Below, piece after piece: positions 1 to 7,843 of a DNA stretch of 10,404 nt. The stretch is from the NCBI GenBank assembly GCA_050013615.1, contig JBEKEX010000079.1, forward strand, positions 1 through 10,404. Reading direction: 5' to 3'. The notes beneath the pieces are model-generated. The model was not told the DNA's origin. It saw nothing but the letters and a program-made list of their open reading frames with translations, and did no database searches. Made by a program: the position numbers and the translations under genes. The stretch comes from JBEKEX01 sp050013615 (GTDB lineage Bacteria; Chloroflexota; Anaerolineae; Anaerolineales; Anaerolineaceae). How positions within the stretch are numbered: the stretch's first letter is position 1; each line of letters begins with the position of its first letter.

Positions 1-287
1 GGGCATTGAAACCCCAGATCGAGTGGACCTTGTTTAGAGCCTGCCAGGAAGGTGTCAATAATGCGATCAAGCATTCCAGCGCTTCGAAGGTTTCGGTTTC
101 AATCGATTACCGTAAAAAAAGCTGGGTTGATTTGGTCATTCAAGATAATGGGAAAGGTATAGTTACCTCCGGTGGTGGCTTTGGATTGCGCAGCTTGAAA
201 GAACGGGTTCAATTGGTCAATGGCAAGCTGGAGATCATTACATCACAGGGAAGTGGTGTGCAACTGCACGTCGAGGTGCCCGGATGA
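1..287 (+). CDS. Sensor histidine kinase, C-terminal ATP-binding part (5' end outside window)
   Basis: This is the last ~95 codons of a sensor histidine kinase, read in the frame whose first whole codon is at position 3. What remains is the HATPase_c domain. The N box reads CQEGVNNAIKHS with the ATP/Mg-binding Asn in NNA, the G1 box reads DNGKGI, and the G2 region reads GFGLRSLKERV. The short 'GFGLRSLKERVQLVNGKLEI' ending is typical of the HisKA_3 (NarX/DegS/LiaS) class, which partners NarL-type regulators, and such a regulator follows directly. The open frame runs off the left edge, so the TTG at 6 is just an internal Leu codon, not a start. The sensor and the phosphorylated His are not in view. 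The stop TGA (285-287) overlaps the regulator's ATG as ATGA, so the two are probably translationally coupled. The signal sensed cannot be told. Confidence 0.93.
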   Translation, partial: ALKPQIEWTLFRACQEGVNNAIKHSSASKVSVSIDYRKKSWVDLVIQDNGKGIVTSGGGFGLRSLKERVQLVNGKLEIITSQGSGVQLHVEVPG

Positions 288-940
288 GCTCACAACACAT
301 CAGAATATTAATCGTTGACGACCAGGAATTATTCCGAAAAGCACTCAGCACATTATTATCGGTCGAGGCGGACTTCGAGATTGTAGGGGATGCAGCCAAT
401 GGCGAGGAAGCACTTCGCCTTGTAATCAACCTGAAGCCCGATGTCGTATTGATGGACCTGCGCATGCCTGTTATGGACGGCGCAACTGCCACGCGCCGAA
501 TTAAGGACACACAACCGGATAGTCATGTGATCGTCTTGACCACTTTCAACGATGATGAAGCAGTTTTCGAAGGGCTGCGCGCCGGGGCCGTTGGTTATTT
601 GCTGAAAGATGCCTCGACTGAGGAGCTGTACCGGGCGATCCGCATGGCGGCCAACAATGAATACGTCCTTGCTCCTACGGTGACAGCCAAGGTCATCTCC
701 GAATTGAACCGGCTAAGCAAACCATCTCCGAATATCGAATTGGATATTCCATTGACCTTGCGAGAAGTCGAGGTTCTCAAGCTAGTGGCACAGGGCAAGT
801 CGAACTTGGAAATTGCCGGAGAGTTAGTCATTACCGAGGGGACAGTAAAGAACCACTTATCGCGCATTCTCGATAAGCTGGATGTCAAAGATCGGCTTCA
901 GGCGGTATTGAAAGCAAAAGCCGTTGGATTGATAGAATAG
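284..940 (+). CDS. NarL/FixJ (LuxR-type) two-component response regulator
   Basis: This is a 218-residue DNA-binding response regulator, normal length for the family. The receiver domain (about 6-122) has the acidic pair D12-D13, the phosphoacceptor D58 in VLMDLRMP, the switch Thr in VLTT (86-87) and the conserved Lys K108 in YLLKDA. A short linker (about 140-155) leads to a C-terminal GerE/LuxR helix-turn-helix (about 156-210) with the hallmark LTLREVEVLKLVAQGKSN and ITEGTVKNHLSRIL. All residues needed for phosphotransfer are present. The start is fixed by the ATGA overlap with the kinase and a GAGG ribosome-binding site at 273-276, 7 bases upstream. Its cognate kinase is almost certainly the upstream gene, and the downstream membrane protein may be co-transcribed. 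Orthology to a named regulator (LiaR, DegU, NarL) cannot be decided from sequence alone. Confidence 0.96.
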   Translation: MSSQHIRILIVDDQELFRKALSTLLSVEADFEIVGDAANGEEALRLVINLKPDVVLMDLRMPVMDGATATRRIKDTQPDSHVIVLTTFNDDEAVFEGLRAGAVGYLLKDASTEELYRAIRMAANNEYVLAPTVTAKVISELNRLSKPSPNIELDIPLTLREVEVLKLVAQGKSNLEIAGELVITEGTVKNHLSRILDKLDVKDRLQAVLKAKAVGLIE

Positions 941-950
941 GGACGTTTTT

Positions 951-1811
951 ATGCAGCAACACACATTGGGCGATTTTAAATTTATAGATAATGCGTACCG
1001 TTCCATCATTAGCTTGGCAGGAATTGCATTCGTGCTCATTGGCTTGTCCATTTTTCTCGATCCTTTCCTGCATACAGCATGGCTGACCCTGATCATTTTG
1101 GCCATGGCAGGGATTGTTGCATTGATTCAAGGAATAAAGCTAAAAAAGCTAGGCCTGCTATTAACCGGCGGTATTGCTTTATGTGTGGGCGTCAGTGGTT
1201 ATGTTGCTTTTAACATCTTGACTGCTTCGCCGTTGGTGCAGCGGATCGGGGTGGGGGTCTTGGCCTTTGGCATGGGTTGGGGATTGATTACGTTCTTTAC
1301 CCGTTTGTTCACGGCGAATACCTCCTGGTGGGCACTAGTCCCCGCTTCCGTTTTCGCTTCGACCGGTGCCTGTTTGATCTTTAGTTCTTTGAAAGTGGTC
1401 GATTTCGTTCTGTACATTTCTATTTGTTTAGGACTGGCGTTCCTGGTTTGGTCTGTGTCTCAACGATTATTTGGGTTGGCAATTCCCGGCAGCTTACTGA
1501 TCGGCGTGGGGCTGGGAGTATTTTTAGGCTGGAGTAATCTTGAACACATCAATGGCCTGGCTCAAACCGGCATGACACTTGTCTGGTTTGGCATCAGTTG
1601 GGGTTTGATTATCATTTTTGGCCGGGTGATCATGGAACGTTTTATTTGGTGGCCTCTCATTCCTGGCGGTGTATTGGCCATGGTCGGATGGGGACTGTAC
1701 ATTGGCGGTAATCCAGGCAGTGCACTTAGCTTCATCGGGAATACCGGCTCATTGGGTCTGGTCATCGTGGGAGCGTACTTGTTATTATTGCGGCGAGGAA
1801 TTAGAAAATAA
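951..1811 (+). CDS. Uncharacterised polytopic membrane protein with internal duplication
   Basis: I do not recognise this 286-residue protein. It is very hydrophobic. By eye there are about ten membrane spans, roughly residues 18-37, 43-61, 68-90, 97-117, 127-146, 149-168, 177-193, 204-225, 235-252 and 264-281, with a short basic tail (RRGIRK). It is rich in Gly-x-Gly and Trp, and has two WW(A/P)L(V/I)P motifs (126-131 and 233-238), each the end of a repeated block. There is no catalytic or transporter signature and no signal peptide. The start ATG lies 10 bases after the regulator's stop, preceded by AGGGA (939-943) overlapping that stop, so it is probably in the same operon as the two-component pair. 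In LiaFSR-like loci a membrane protein sits beside a similar kinase and regulator and modulates the kinase. Such a role here is only an analogy from gene position, not homology. Confidence 0.88.
   Translation: MQQHTLGDFKFIDNAYRSIISLAGIAFVLIGLSIFLDPFLHTAWLTLIILAMAGIVALIQGIKLKKLGLLLTGGIALCVGVSGYVAFNILTASPLVQRIGVGVLAFGMGWGLITFFTRLFTANTSWWALVPASVFASTGACLIFSSLKVVDFVLYISICLGLAFLVWSVSQRLFGLAIPGSLLIGVGLGVFLGWSNLEHINGLAQTGMTLVWFGISWGLIIIFGRVIMERFIWWPLIPGGVLAMVGWGLYIGGNPGSALSFIGNTGSLGLVIVGAYLLLLRRGIRK
1149..1664 (+). repeat. Internal protein-level duplication in the membrane protein
   Basis: Residues about 67-131 and 175-238 of the membrane protein align over their length with about one gap. The best block is residues 106-131 against 213-238: 26 ungapped positions, of which I count 12 identical (FG..WGLI..F.R, then WW.L.P), plus many conservative changes. 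The earlier part pairs GLLLTGG...GVSG with GLAIPGS...GLGV. The DNA itself is diverged, so this is an old duplication of a two-to-three-span unit and not a recent DNA repeat. Confidence 0.7.
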
Positions 1812-1820
1812 GCTCTCCTC

Positions 1821-1849
1821 TTCTCAAAAGTGTTTCTCTCTGATATCAT
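1821..1849 (+). promoter_or_regulatory. Possible sigma-70-type promoter for typA
   Basis: A -35-like TTCTCA (1821-1826; four of six consensus bases) is followed, with a 17-base spacer, by TATCAT (1844-1849) preceded by TG at the extended -10 position. Transcription would start near 1856 and give a leader of about 50 bases before typA, including the hairpin at 1862-1885. This is a pattern match only. Confidence 0.3.
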
Positions 1850-1861
1850 TAGTTAACCGTG

Positions 1862-1888
1862 ACCCCGGTGTACGAGACCCGGGGTTTT
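1862..1888 (+). terminator. GC-rich hairpin with short T-run, upstream of typA
   Basis: ACCCCGG (1862-1868) and CCGGGGT (1879-1885) are perfect inverted arms around a 10-base loop, with TTTT at 1885-1888. It could be a weak intrinsic terminator of the upstream operon. Only 20 bases separate the T-run from the typA start, leaving no room for a typA promoter after it, so it may instead be a structure in the typA leader. The U-tract is short for an efficient terminator. Confidence 0.5.
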
Positions 1889-1908
1889 ACTGTGAAATAA
1901 GGTAAAAA

Positions 1909-3771
1909 ATGACAATCGTAGTTCGTACTGATATTAGAAACATTGCTATCGTGGCGCATGTAGACCACGGTAAAACGACATTGGTGGATCAATTACTAAG
2001 ACAGGCACGCGTTTTCCGTGAGAACCAGCTATTAGTTGACCGTGTGATGGATTCGAATGCGCTCGAACGTGAGCGGGGAATCACCATTTTGGCTAAAAAC
2101 ACTGCCATCACCATCCCGAACCCTGCTACCGGCGAACTGGTCAAAATCAACATTGTGGATACTCCCGGACATGCTGATTTTGGAGGCGAAGTGGAACGTG
2201 TGATGAACATGGTGGATGGCGTTTTGCTGCTGGTCGATGCCGCCGAAGGCCCCATGCCGCAGACTCGTTTTGTGCTCAAGAAGGCACTGGAGATGGGTCA
2301 TCGTGCGGTGGTCGTCATCAATAAAATGGATCGGCGTGATGCTGAACCAGACCGCACTCTGAACGCCACTTTCGACCTTTTTGTCGAGTTGGGCGCCACC
2401 GATCAACAGGCCGATTTTCCGATCATATATTCCAATGCCATCACGGGACAGGCTGGAACAACACCCGAAATGAGCCCAAACCTACAGCCCTTGTTCAAAG
2501 CCATCCTTGATTATATTCCCGGTCCCAAGGTCGATCCCGATTCCCCGCTGCAATTATTAGTCACCAATCTCGGTTACGATGAATACCGCGGCGTGATCGC
2601 TATCGGTCGTATTTTTTCCGGTTCCATCAAGGCAGGGCAAGCCATTGCCCGGATAAAGACCGATGGTGAAATATTACCCGAAAAAGCACGCTATCTTTAC
2701 GTTTTTCAGGGTCTGGAGAAGGTCGAAGTGGAAGAAGCCACAGCAGGGGACATTGTTTCCATTGCCGGTCTGGAGGGAATCGGGATTGGCGAGACACTGG
2801 CCGATCCTGAAAATCCGGTAGCTTTGCCACCTATTCAGGTGGAAGAGCCCACGGTGAAAATGACGTTTGGCGTCAACACGTCGCCCTTTGCCGGCAAGGA
2901 AGGGAAGTGGGGCACCTCGCGCAAGCTTCGTGATCGTTTACTGGATGAGCTGAGAAAGAATGTTGCACTCCGCGTCGAAGAAACAGAGCGTCCTGATATT
3001 TTTATTGTTTCTGGGCGAGGAGAGCTTCATCTGGCGATCTTGATCGAGACCATGCGGCGTGAGGGCTATGAGTTCCAAGTCTCGCGGCCTGAGGCAATTT
3101 TTAAGCAAGGTGTAAATGGCGAAACACTAGAGCCGTTTGAGGAGCTCCACATTGAAACCAGTCCAGAAACGCTTGGAACAGTGGTTGAAATGCTGGGTGG
3201 CCGGCGTGGCAAGATGATCGATATGGTCAACCTTCCGGACGGGAGTGTCTATCTAAAATATTACATCCCAACGCGTGGTTTATTAGGTTTTCGGTACCAG
3301 TTCTTGACCGCCACGCGCGGTATGGGTGTCATGAATTCGCTTTTTAAAGAATATGCGCCATTGGCAGGCCCCATTTCGTCGCGCGCCACTAGCTCGATCG
3401 TTGCCTGGGAATCCGGGACGACGTTTACCTACGGTCTTAAGAATGCCGAGGAGCGGGGCGTTTTATTCCTTGGCGCGGGCATCGAGGTTTACGAGGGCAT
3501 GGTCGTGGGTGAGACCCAACGCCCAAGCGACGTGGTGGTAAATGTTTGCAAGAAAAAGCACCTAACCAACATGCGGTCGTCCAATAAGGATATTGAGGTG
3601 AGGCTGGTGACGCCGCGCAATATGAGCCTTGACGAAGCCATCGAGTACCTCAGCGAAGACGAACTGCTCGAGGTAACCCCTCTGAACTTCCGCATTCGGA
3701 AGCGTATCCTTGATACGGAAGAACGCGGCAAGCAGCAAAAGAAAGCTAAAGAGTTGTTGTTGGATGAATAA
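1909..3771 (+). CDS. typA: Ribosome-associated translational GTPase TypA/BipA
   Basis: TypA/BipA is an EF-G-like GTPase that binds the 70S ribosome and 50S precursors and supports growth under stress such as cold. This copy has 620 residues, against about 607 in E. coli. The GTP-binding domain (about 8-200) shows the P-loop AHVDHGKTT (16-24), switch I ERGITI (55-60), G3 DTPGHAD (84-90) and G4 NKMD (139-141 plus N138). The G5 position reads SNAITG (175-180) where E. coli has SALNG. Then come the beta-barrel domain II (about 212-300), the EF-G III-like domain (about 312-390, with FIVSGRGELHLAILIETMRREGYEF), the EF-G V-like domain (about 405-480, ETLGTVVEMLGGRRGKM) and the TypA-specific C-terminal domain ending in a Lys-rich helix. 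The start is supported by AAGG (1899-1902), 6 bases upstream. The gene looks intact and single, and it converges on the mannosidase gene. Confidence 0.97.
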   Translation: MTIVVRTDIRNIAIVAHVDHGKTTLVDQLLRQARVFRENQLLVDRVMDSNALERERGITILAKNTAITIPNPATGELVKINIVDTPGHADFGGEVERVMNMVDGVLLLVDAAEGPMPQTRFVLKKALEMGHRAVVVINKMDRRDAEPDRTLNATFDLFVELGATDQQADFPIIYSNAITGQAGTTPEMSPNLQPLFKAILDYIPGPKVDPDSPLQLLVTNLGYDEYRGVIAIGRIFSGSIKAGQAIARIKTDGEILPEKARYLYVFQGLEKVEVEEATAGDIVSIAGLEGIGIGETLADPENPVALPPIQVEEPTVKMTFGVNTSPFAGKEGKWGTSRKLRDRLLDELRKNVALRVEETERPDIFIVSGRGELHLAILIETMRREGYEFQVSRPEAIFKQGVNGETLEPFEELHIETSPETLGTVVEMLGGRRGKMIDMVNLPDGSVYLKYYIPTRGLLGFRYQFLTATRGMGVMNSLFKEYAPLAGPISSRATSSIVAWESGTTFTYGLKNAEERGVLFLGAGIEVYEGMVVGETQRPSDVVVNVCKKKHLTNMRSSNKDIEVRLVTPRNMSLDEAIEYLSEDELLEVTPLNFRIRKRILDTEERGKQQKKAKELLLDE

Positions 3772-3809
3772 AATAACTGGCGGCATCTGAAAGATGCCGC
3801 CAGTTATTT
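3771..3809. terminator. Bidirectional intrinsic terminator between convergent genes
   Basis: AAATAACTGGCGGCATC (3771-3787) and its exact reverse complement (3793-3809) form a 17-bp perfect stem around the 5-base loop TGAAA. The GC-rich core (CTGGCGGCATC) is flanked by AT-rich ends that give a U-containing tail on either strand. It begins at the last base of the typA stop and ends 10 bases from the mannosidase stop, so it can end both transcripts. Confidence 0.9.
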
Positions 3810-3819
3810 ACGACGCGAT

Positions 3820-6660
3820 TTATCTGAACCGTAGTGTCACGACCTTATGGTGGTCGACTTGTAGATCGATACTGCCGGTTTTGGATTGTTTTATCGGTTG
3901 GCCGGGGCTTTCGTCGATTTGAGCCAACGTTAGTGCTTCATAGGGTAACGCAGGTTTCAATTGCACTGAAAGCGGTTCTTCGGTTGGGTTATAACCTCGG
4001 ATGATCCAGCCCTTTTCATCTTCAGCTCGTTTGATGGCTGAGATGATGAATTTATCCGAAGTAACTTCCACCAGATTTCCAGAAGTTTGAAGCTCACCAG
4101 AGCGTAACCGCGTCGCGACGGCCTTCATTGGCAGATCAAAGGCATAGGCCAATGGCAGCCCCTGTGACCAATCCCCAGAGTGTGGGATGAGTGAATAAGT
4201 TGCATCGCGTATACCGATCTCTTGCGCGTCCGGAGTTGGGACGGAAGGCCCGGCATTTTTGGGGCGGAGCGGCAAGTCGCCGCGCGAGAGCCAGCCGACG
4301 CAGCGGAGCAGAGTGACTGCTATCTCGGTCATGCCATCAGTGGTTTTGACCAGTTCAGCTTCGTACAAACCCTGGTTTGCAACCAGCAAGCCCTTATTCT
4401 TATCCGAGACGTCGGTAAACAAGCGCTGTGGAAATTCCGGCCTTGGCTGCTCGACCCAATCGAGTTCCCCGTGCGGAATGTCGGTAGTCCTACGCACCAC
4501 TTCGAAATGACCATCGGAGAACCCGAAGTTGGTGGATATACCGGTTGGGAAGAAGACGCGCAGACGGTGATCTTTGGCCTGGTTGTCGATGGTGGTTGTT
4601 ACATCCAGGCGTCTGACGCCATCAATCAGCGTCAATTGAGATTGTATCTTGCAGTTTACGGTCTCATTGCTACGCGATTTACGATCTGGCGCTATTTCTT
4701 TAGGCAACTCAAGATTGTAATGGACGGTCATTACTTGCTGGCCGGCAGGATCGGAGTGGATGGAAAAGCCATCTAACTTTGCAGTGACCACCTGGTCGTT
4801 GGCCGGCGGGTTGAAGTTGTATTCATCGCCAACATCGCCGCTATCGACAAAGCGGTTAAGGCCGGTGAACTTGTTACCGGTTTGTTTATCCAGGATGGCA
4901 ATGGTCCCTGAGGTTGTATCCAACGTCACGCGGAGGAATGCGTTCTCTATTGCGCTTTGGAGATCAGGAAGAGCGTTCTTTTCAACTTTCTGTTGCGTTT
5001 GCCTGAGCCAATAGGTCTTATAGCCCAGTGCCGGAACGTTTTCCGCCAGCCAATGCATGCTGACCGATTCTGGCGTACGGGCTTTAATGGAGAACTCTTT
5101 TATTGCTTCGTTTTGCAGTAGAACCTGGATATTTTCCAACCCGGCTTTCAAGGCGGCCATATTCGGCGGATTTTGAGCATCAAGAACGATTTCGATCCGT
5201 GCAGAAGTCTCATGCTCCTGGAACCCAATTTCCTGGAAGTTCATCCCTGAAATTTGCCCCTCCTGGATGACGACTAACATACCCTGCAAACTATCGCGGT
5301 CCAGCATCATTTCGGCCAATGATTGGCTTTGGCGTGGGCCGATTTCCACGGGAAATACCTGTCCATCCGCATCGATTGCTTCGAATTGATCGATGCAGGC
5401 AGGGAGTTGGACCTGTGCAGAAACGATTCCGGTTTGCGGGAAGGGAGATGCATTGAAAGCGACGACAGCATGGAATGCATCCCATTTTCCTCCCGGCTGG
5501 GTATCGACATGGGCTGCAATAGTCGACAGGCTTTGCAGTGTGATCTCAGAACCAATCTGTTCCACTTGGTCGAAGCGCGGTTTCATTTCGTTGTGCACCT
5601 GGTCGATGGAACAACCGCAAATGGAATCGTGCGGCTGGCATTGCAAGAGCAATTTCCAAGCTTGGCGCACTAACGGTGCGGGATTAGAAATGCGATAAGC
5701 TTCCGAGTTCTCGGACCCCAACGATTCAGCCCAGGTGCTGAAAGGTTCCGCCCAACGTTCCAACAGGTTTTCGCAGAAATGATCCCGCTGCTTGATCCAT
5801 ATCCTAGAAGAGAGGACTGCTGGCAGCAGTTCATGGCGCTTGCATTCCCGCAACTCACCGATTTGCACCGGGAGGTCGAGATTATTACGAGCCATGGCTG
5901 CCCGCAGATCAGCAAAATAATCTGGCAAAGTAGAGTGAATTACTTGATCGTCTTTTAGGCGATTATTCGCATAGTCAATAACTTTTACAAGTTTATACGT
6001 CGGTTCAACATGATCAGAACCATTCATTAGTAAAATGCTGTCCGAAGTGGCAAAAGGTTTGATAAGACCAGCAACCTGGGTCAGGTTCGCCAGGAAAGCT
6101 TCTTCCGGGCTCATCGGCAGATTAACGGCATTGTCGTATCCGTTTTTTAGGTAAGATAGCAAAACTTTGGAGCCATCCGGGGCCTGCCACCAAAGTTCAC
6201 AGGGCTCGTCGGCCAGGCCGCGACGCAATGCAGCGTTGTGAATGTCAAATCCATTGAGTATTTGTGGCATTTGACCGATATGCCCGAAGGGATCGGGGAT
6301 ATAGCCGACCATCATCCGGCCACCAAATTCATCACATATTCTTTTCCCTTGAAGTAAATTGCGGATGATCGCCTCAGAACTGACCAGGAACTCATCGGGC
6401 AGCACATACCAGGGTCCGATCAAAATTCTCCCCTGGCTGATCAACTCTTTCAGCACTTGCTGCTTTTCTGGCCGCATTTCCAGGTAATCTTCGAGCACGA
6501 CAGTTTGTCCATCCAACATGAAGTGGCGGTATCCAGGCTCAGTGGACATGACGATCAACAAATTATCCACCATGTGTATCAGCCTCAAGCGAAACTGTTG
6601 GAATGTTTGATACCATTCCCTATCCCAGTGGGTGTGCGAGATCAAATGTAGCGTTGCCAT
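3820..6660 (-). CDS. GH38 family alpha-mannosidase
   Basis: This is a 946-residue glycoside hydrolase of family 38, a Zn-dependent retaining alpha-mannosidase. Numbered from the start chosen here, the N-terminal catalytic domain has HTHWDREWY (9-17), whose second His (H11) and D13 match the Zn ligands of the family. The probable nucleophile is D123 in IPDPFGH, followed by LLMNGSDH (about 210-217) and QPHDSICGCSIDQVH (342-356), whose H344 matches the last Zn ligand. The beta-sandwich C-terminal domain follows and ends VVTLRFR. No signal peptide or membrane span is seen, so the enzyme should be cytoplasmic and act on imported or internal mannosides. The family includes mannosylglycerate hydrolase MngB (about 880 residues), but no transport or mannosylglycerate gene is nearby, so the substrate is open. 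The gene is alone on its strand. A start 15 bases upstream (6675) is also open but is less likely. Confidence 0.93.
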   Translation of the reverse strand: MATLHLISHTHWDREWYQTFQQFRLRLIHMVDNLLIVMSTEPGYRHFMLDGQTVVLEDYLEMRPEKQQVLKELISQGRILIGPWYVLPDEFLVSSEAIIRNLLQGKRICDEFGGRMMVGYIPDPFGHIGQMPQILNGFDIHNAALRRGLADEPCELWWQAPDGSKVLLSYLKNGYDNAVNLPMSPEEAFLANLTQVAGLIKPFATSDSILLMNGSDHVEPTYKLVKVIDYANNRLKDDQVIHSTLPDYFADLRAAMARNNLDLPVQIGELRECKRHELLPAVLSSRIWIKQRDHFCENLLERWAEPFSTWAESLGSENSEAYRISNPAPLVRQAWKLLLQCQPHDSICGCSIDQVHNEMKPRFDQVEQIGSEITLQSLSTIAAHVDTQPGGKWDAFHAVVAFNASPFPQTGIVSAQVQLPACIDQFEAIDADGQVFPVEIGPRQSQSLAEMMLDRDSLQGMLVVIQEGQISGMNFQEIGFQEHETSARIEIVLDAQNPPNMAALKAGLENIQVLLQNEAIKEFSIKARTPESVSMHWLAENVPALGYKTYWLRQTQQKVEKNALPDLQSAIENAFLRVTLDTTSGTIAILDKQTGNKFTGLNRFVDSGDVGDEYNFNPPANDQVVTAKLDGFSIHSDPAGQQVMTVHYNLELPKEIAPDRKSRSNETVNCKIQSQLTLIDGVRRLDVTTTIDNQAKDHRLRVFFPTGISTNFGFSDGHFEVVRRTTDIPHGELDWVEQPRPEFPQRLFTDVSDKNKGLLVANQGLYEAELVKTTDGMTEIAVTLLRCVGWLSRGDLPLRPKNAGPSVPTPDAQEIGIRDATYSLIPHSGDWSQGLPLAYAFDLPMKAVATRLRSGELQTSGNLVEVTSDKFIISAIKRAEDEKGWIIRGYNPTEEPLSVQLKPALPYEALTLAQIDESPGQPIKQSKTGSIDLQVDHHKVVTLRFR

Positions 6661-6666
6661 GTTAGA

Positions 6667-6672
6667 TCCTTT
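6667..6672 (-). promoter_or_regulatory. Ribosome-binding site that sets the mannosidase start
   Basis: On the minus strand AAAGGA lies 6 bases before the ATG at 6660, an ideal spacing. The alternative ATG at 6675 would place this site inside the coding region and has no purine-rich site of its own at proper distance. The protein from 6660 begins MATLHLISHTHWD, as GH38 enzymes of this type usually do, with the Zn motif close to the N-terminus. Confidence 0.8.
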
Positions 6673-6779
6673 CATGTTGATGGTTATTATTGTACATGAT
6701 TGTGGGTGGAACGACGGGTGACAAAAGTTTATCAGTATAAGTTAAGCACTATTTGGAAATCCAGCGTGCCAAAATGTTG

Positions 6780-6785
6780 TATACT
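6780..6785 (+). promoter_or_regulatory. Possible -10 element for the kinase/regulator operon
   Basis: TATACT differs from the TATAAT consensus at one base and lies 50 bases before the kinase ATG in the 175-base divergent spacer (6661-6835). No good -35 is seen at 16-18 bases; TTGGAA (6753-6758) is 21 bases away. On the other strand TACAAT (6689-6694) could be a -10 for the mannosidase, again without a matching -35. No clear operator or other repeat was found in this spacer. Confidence 0.3.
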
Positions 6786-7836
6786 AACGAGTGTAAGCGT
6801 TTTCTCGCAATTCAAATTCAGCGCTGGGGTGAGTTATGATCGTGACCGATGATGACTTCACGCGCCTCGCTAGCGAACAACACACCTTGACAGAGATTGC
6901 CAAGGTGATTAGTTCTTCGTTGGAACTCCCCGAACTTCTTGACAAGATCATGAAAACCATTGATGCGCTTGGCAAAGCAGATGCCGGCGCCATCATGCTG
7001 TGGAAGGGATCTTCGGGTTTATTCCGCGCCGAAGCCGCGTTTGGATATGACCTTGCCACGCTGAAAGTAATGGGGTTGCAGGCTGGTGAGTCCATCACCG
7101 GCAAAGTATTTGATGAGGGTCGGGCGTGTCTGTTCAACTCTGCACAGGAGATCACAGAACTCATGGCCAACATGCGTTCTGCAAACCGCTCGGTCATGGC
7201 GCGGTCGCTCGGTACTGGCTTGACACCCAAGTGTGCTGTTGCGGCTCCCATTGCAACAAGCGACCAGAAATTCGGGGTACTAGTCCTGGAAACGCTTGAT
7301 CATGCATCAGCTTTTACAGAGCGTGATCTCCCGTTTGTGCAAACTCTGGCAGAGCTAATCGCGTTGGTGATCGACCGTGAGCGGTTGCGGATGCACGCCG
7401 ATGCCGTGCGTGAGGCGCATCGTGTCGAGCGTCTGCAATCCGAAGCCATGGCAACACTCTCACACGAGTTACGCATGCCGTTGACGACCATCGAGGGTTA
7501 TGCCACGGCGTTGCAATTGGACGAAGTCACCTGGAGCGAAGAAAAACGTAAGGATTTTCTTGACCTCATCGAGGAAGCCTGCAACGATATGGAAGGGATG
7601 ATCCACGATATTCTCGATTCTTCCCTGATCGATGTCGACCAATTGAAAATCGAACACCGTCCCATCCATTTACCTAAAATTGCACGTGAGGTTGCAGCCG
7701 AAGTGCAGCAAAACAGCAAAGCTCACTGTCCGATGGTCGATTTTCCAAATGATTTCCCGGTTGTCAATGCTGACCCGCGCTGGATCAAGCAGGTTTTTCG
7801 CAACATTCTGGACAATGCAGTCAAATATTCTCCCGA

Positions 7837-7843
7837 GGGGGGC
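7837..7843 (+). other. Frame change site at a G6 run (slippery-type heptamer)
   Basis: Six G run from 7837 to 7842, followed by C. In the upstream frame the codons are GAG GGG GGC TGA. A seventh G would give GAG GGG GGG CTG ATT (EGGLI), the sequence expected between the N box and the next strand of a HATPase domain. The heptamer G GGG GGC also has the X XXY YYZ form of -1 slippery sites, with the same product after slipping. Confidence 0.75.

Noticed and set aside
6..8. TTG at position 6 as a start of a short ATPase protein
   Set aside because: The frame is open to the left edge and the domain begins mid-fold, so this is an internal Leu codon of a longer kinase.
1669..1905. 78-codon plus-strand frame bridging the membrane protein end and the typA leader
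   Set aside because: It overlaps the membrane protein in another frame, runs through the hairpin, and its sequence has no coding character.
2032..2406. 124-codon minus-strand frame within typA
   Set aside because: It overlaps the conserved GTPase motifs of typA on the other strand and has no independent support.
2431..2448. TypA G5 loop reads SNAITG instead of SALNG
   Set aside because: The G5 loop is the least conserved GTPase motif and its contact is mainly through the backbone; all other motifs are intact, so this is normal family variation.
4222..4776. 184-codon open frame on the plus strand inside the mannosidase gene
   Set aside because: It lies opposite strongly conserved GH38 C-terminal coding sequence, has no ribosome-binding site or recognisable domain, and reads as a shadow frame.
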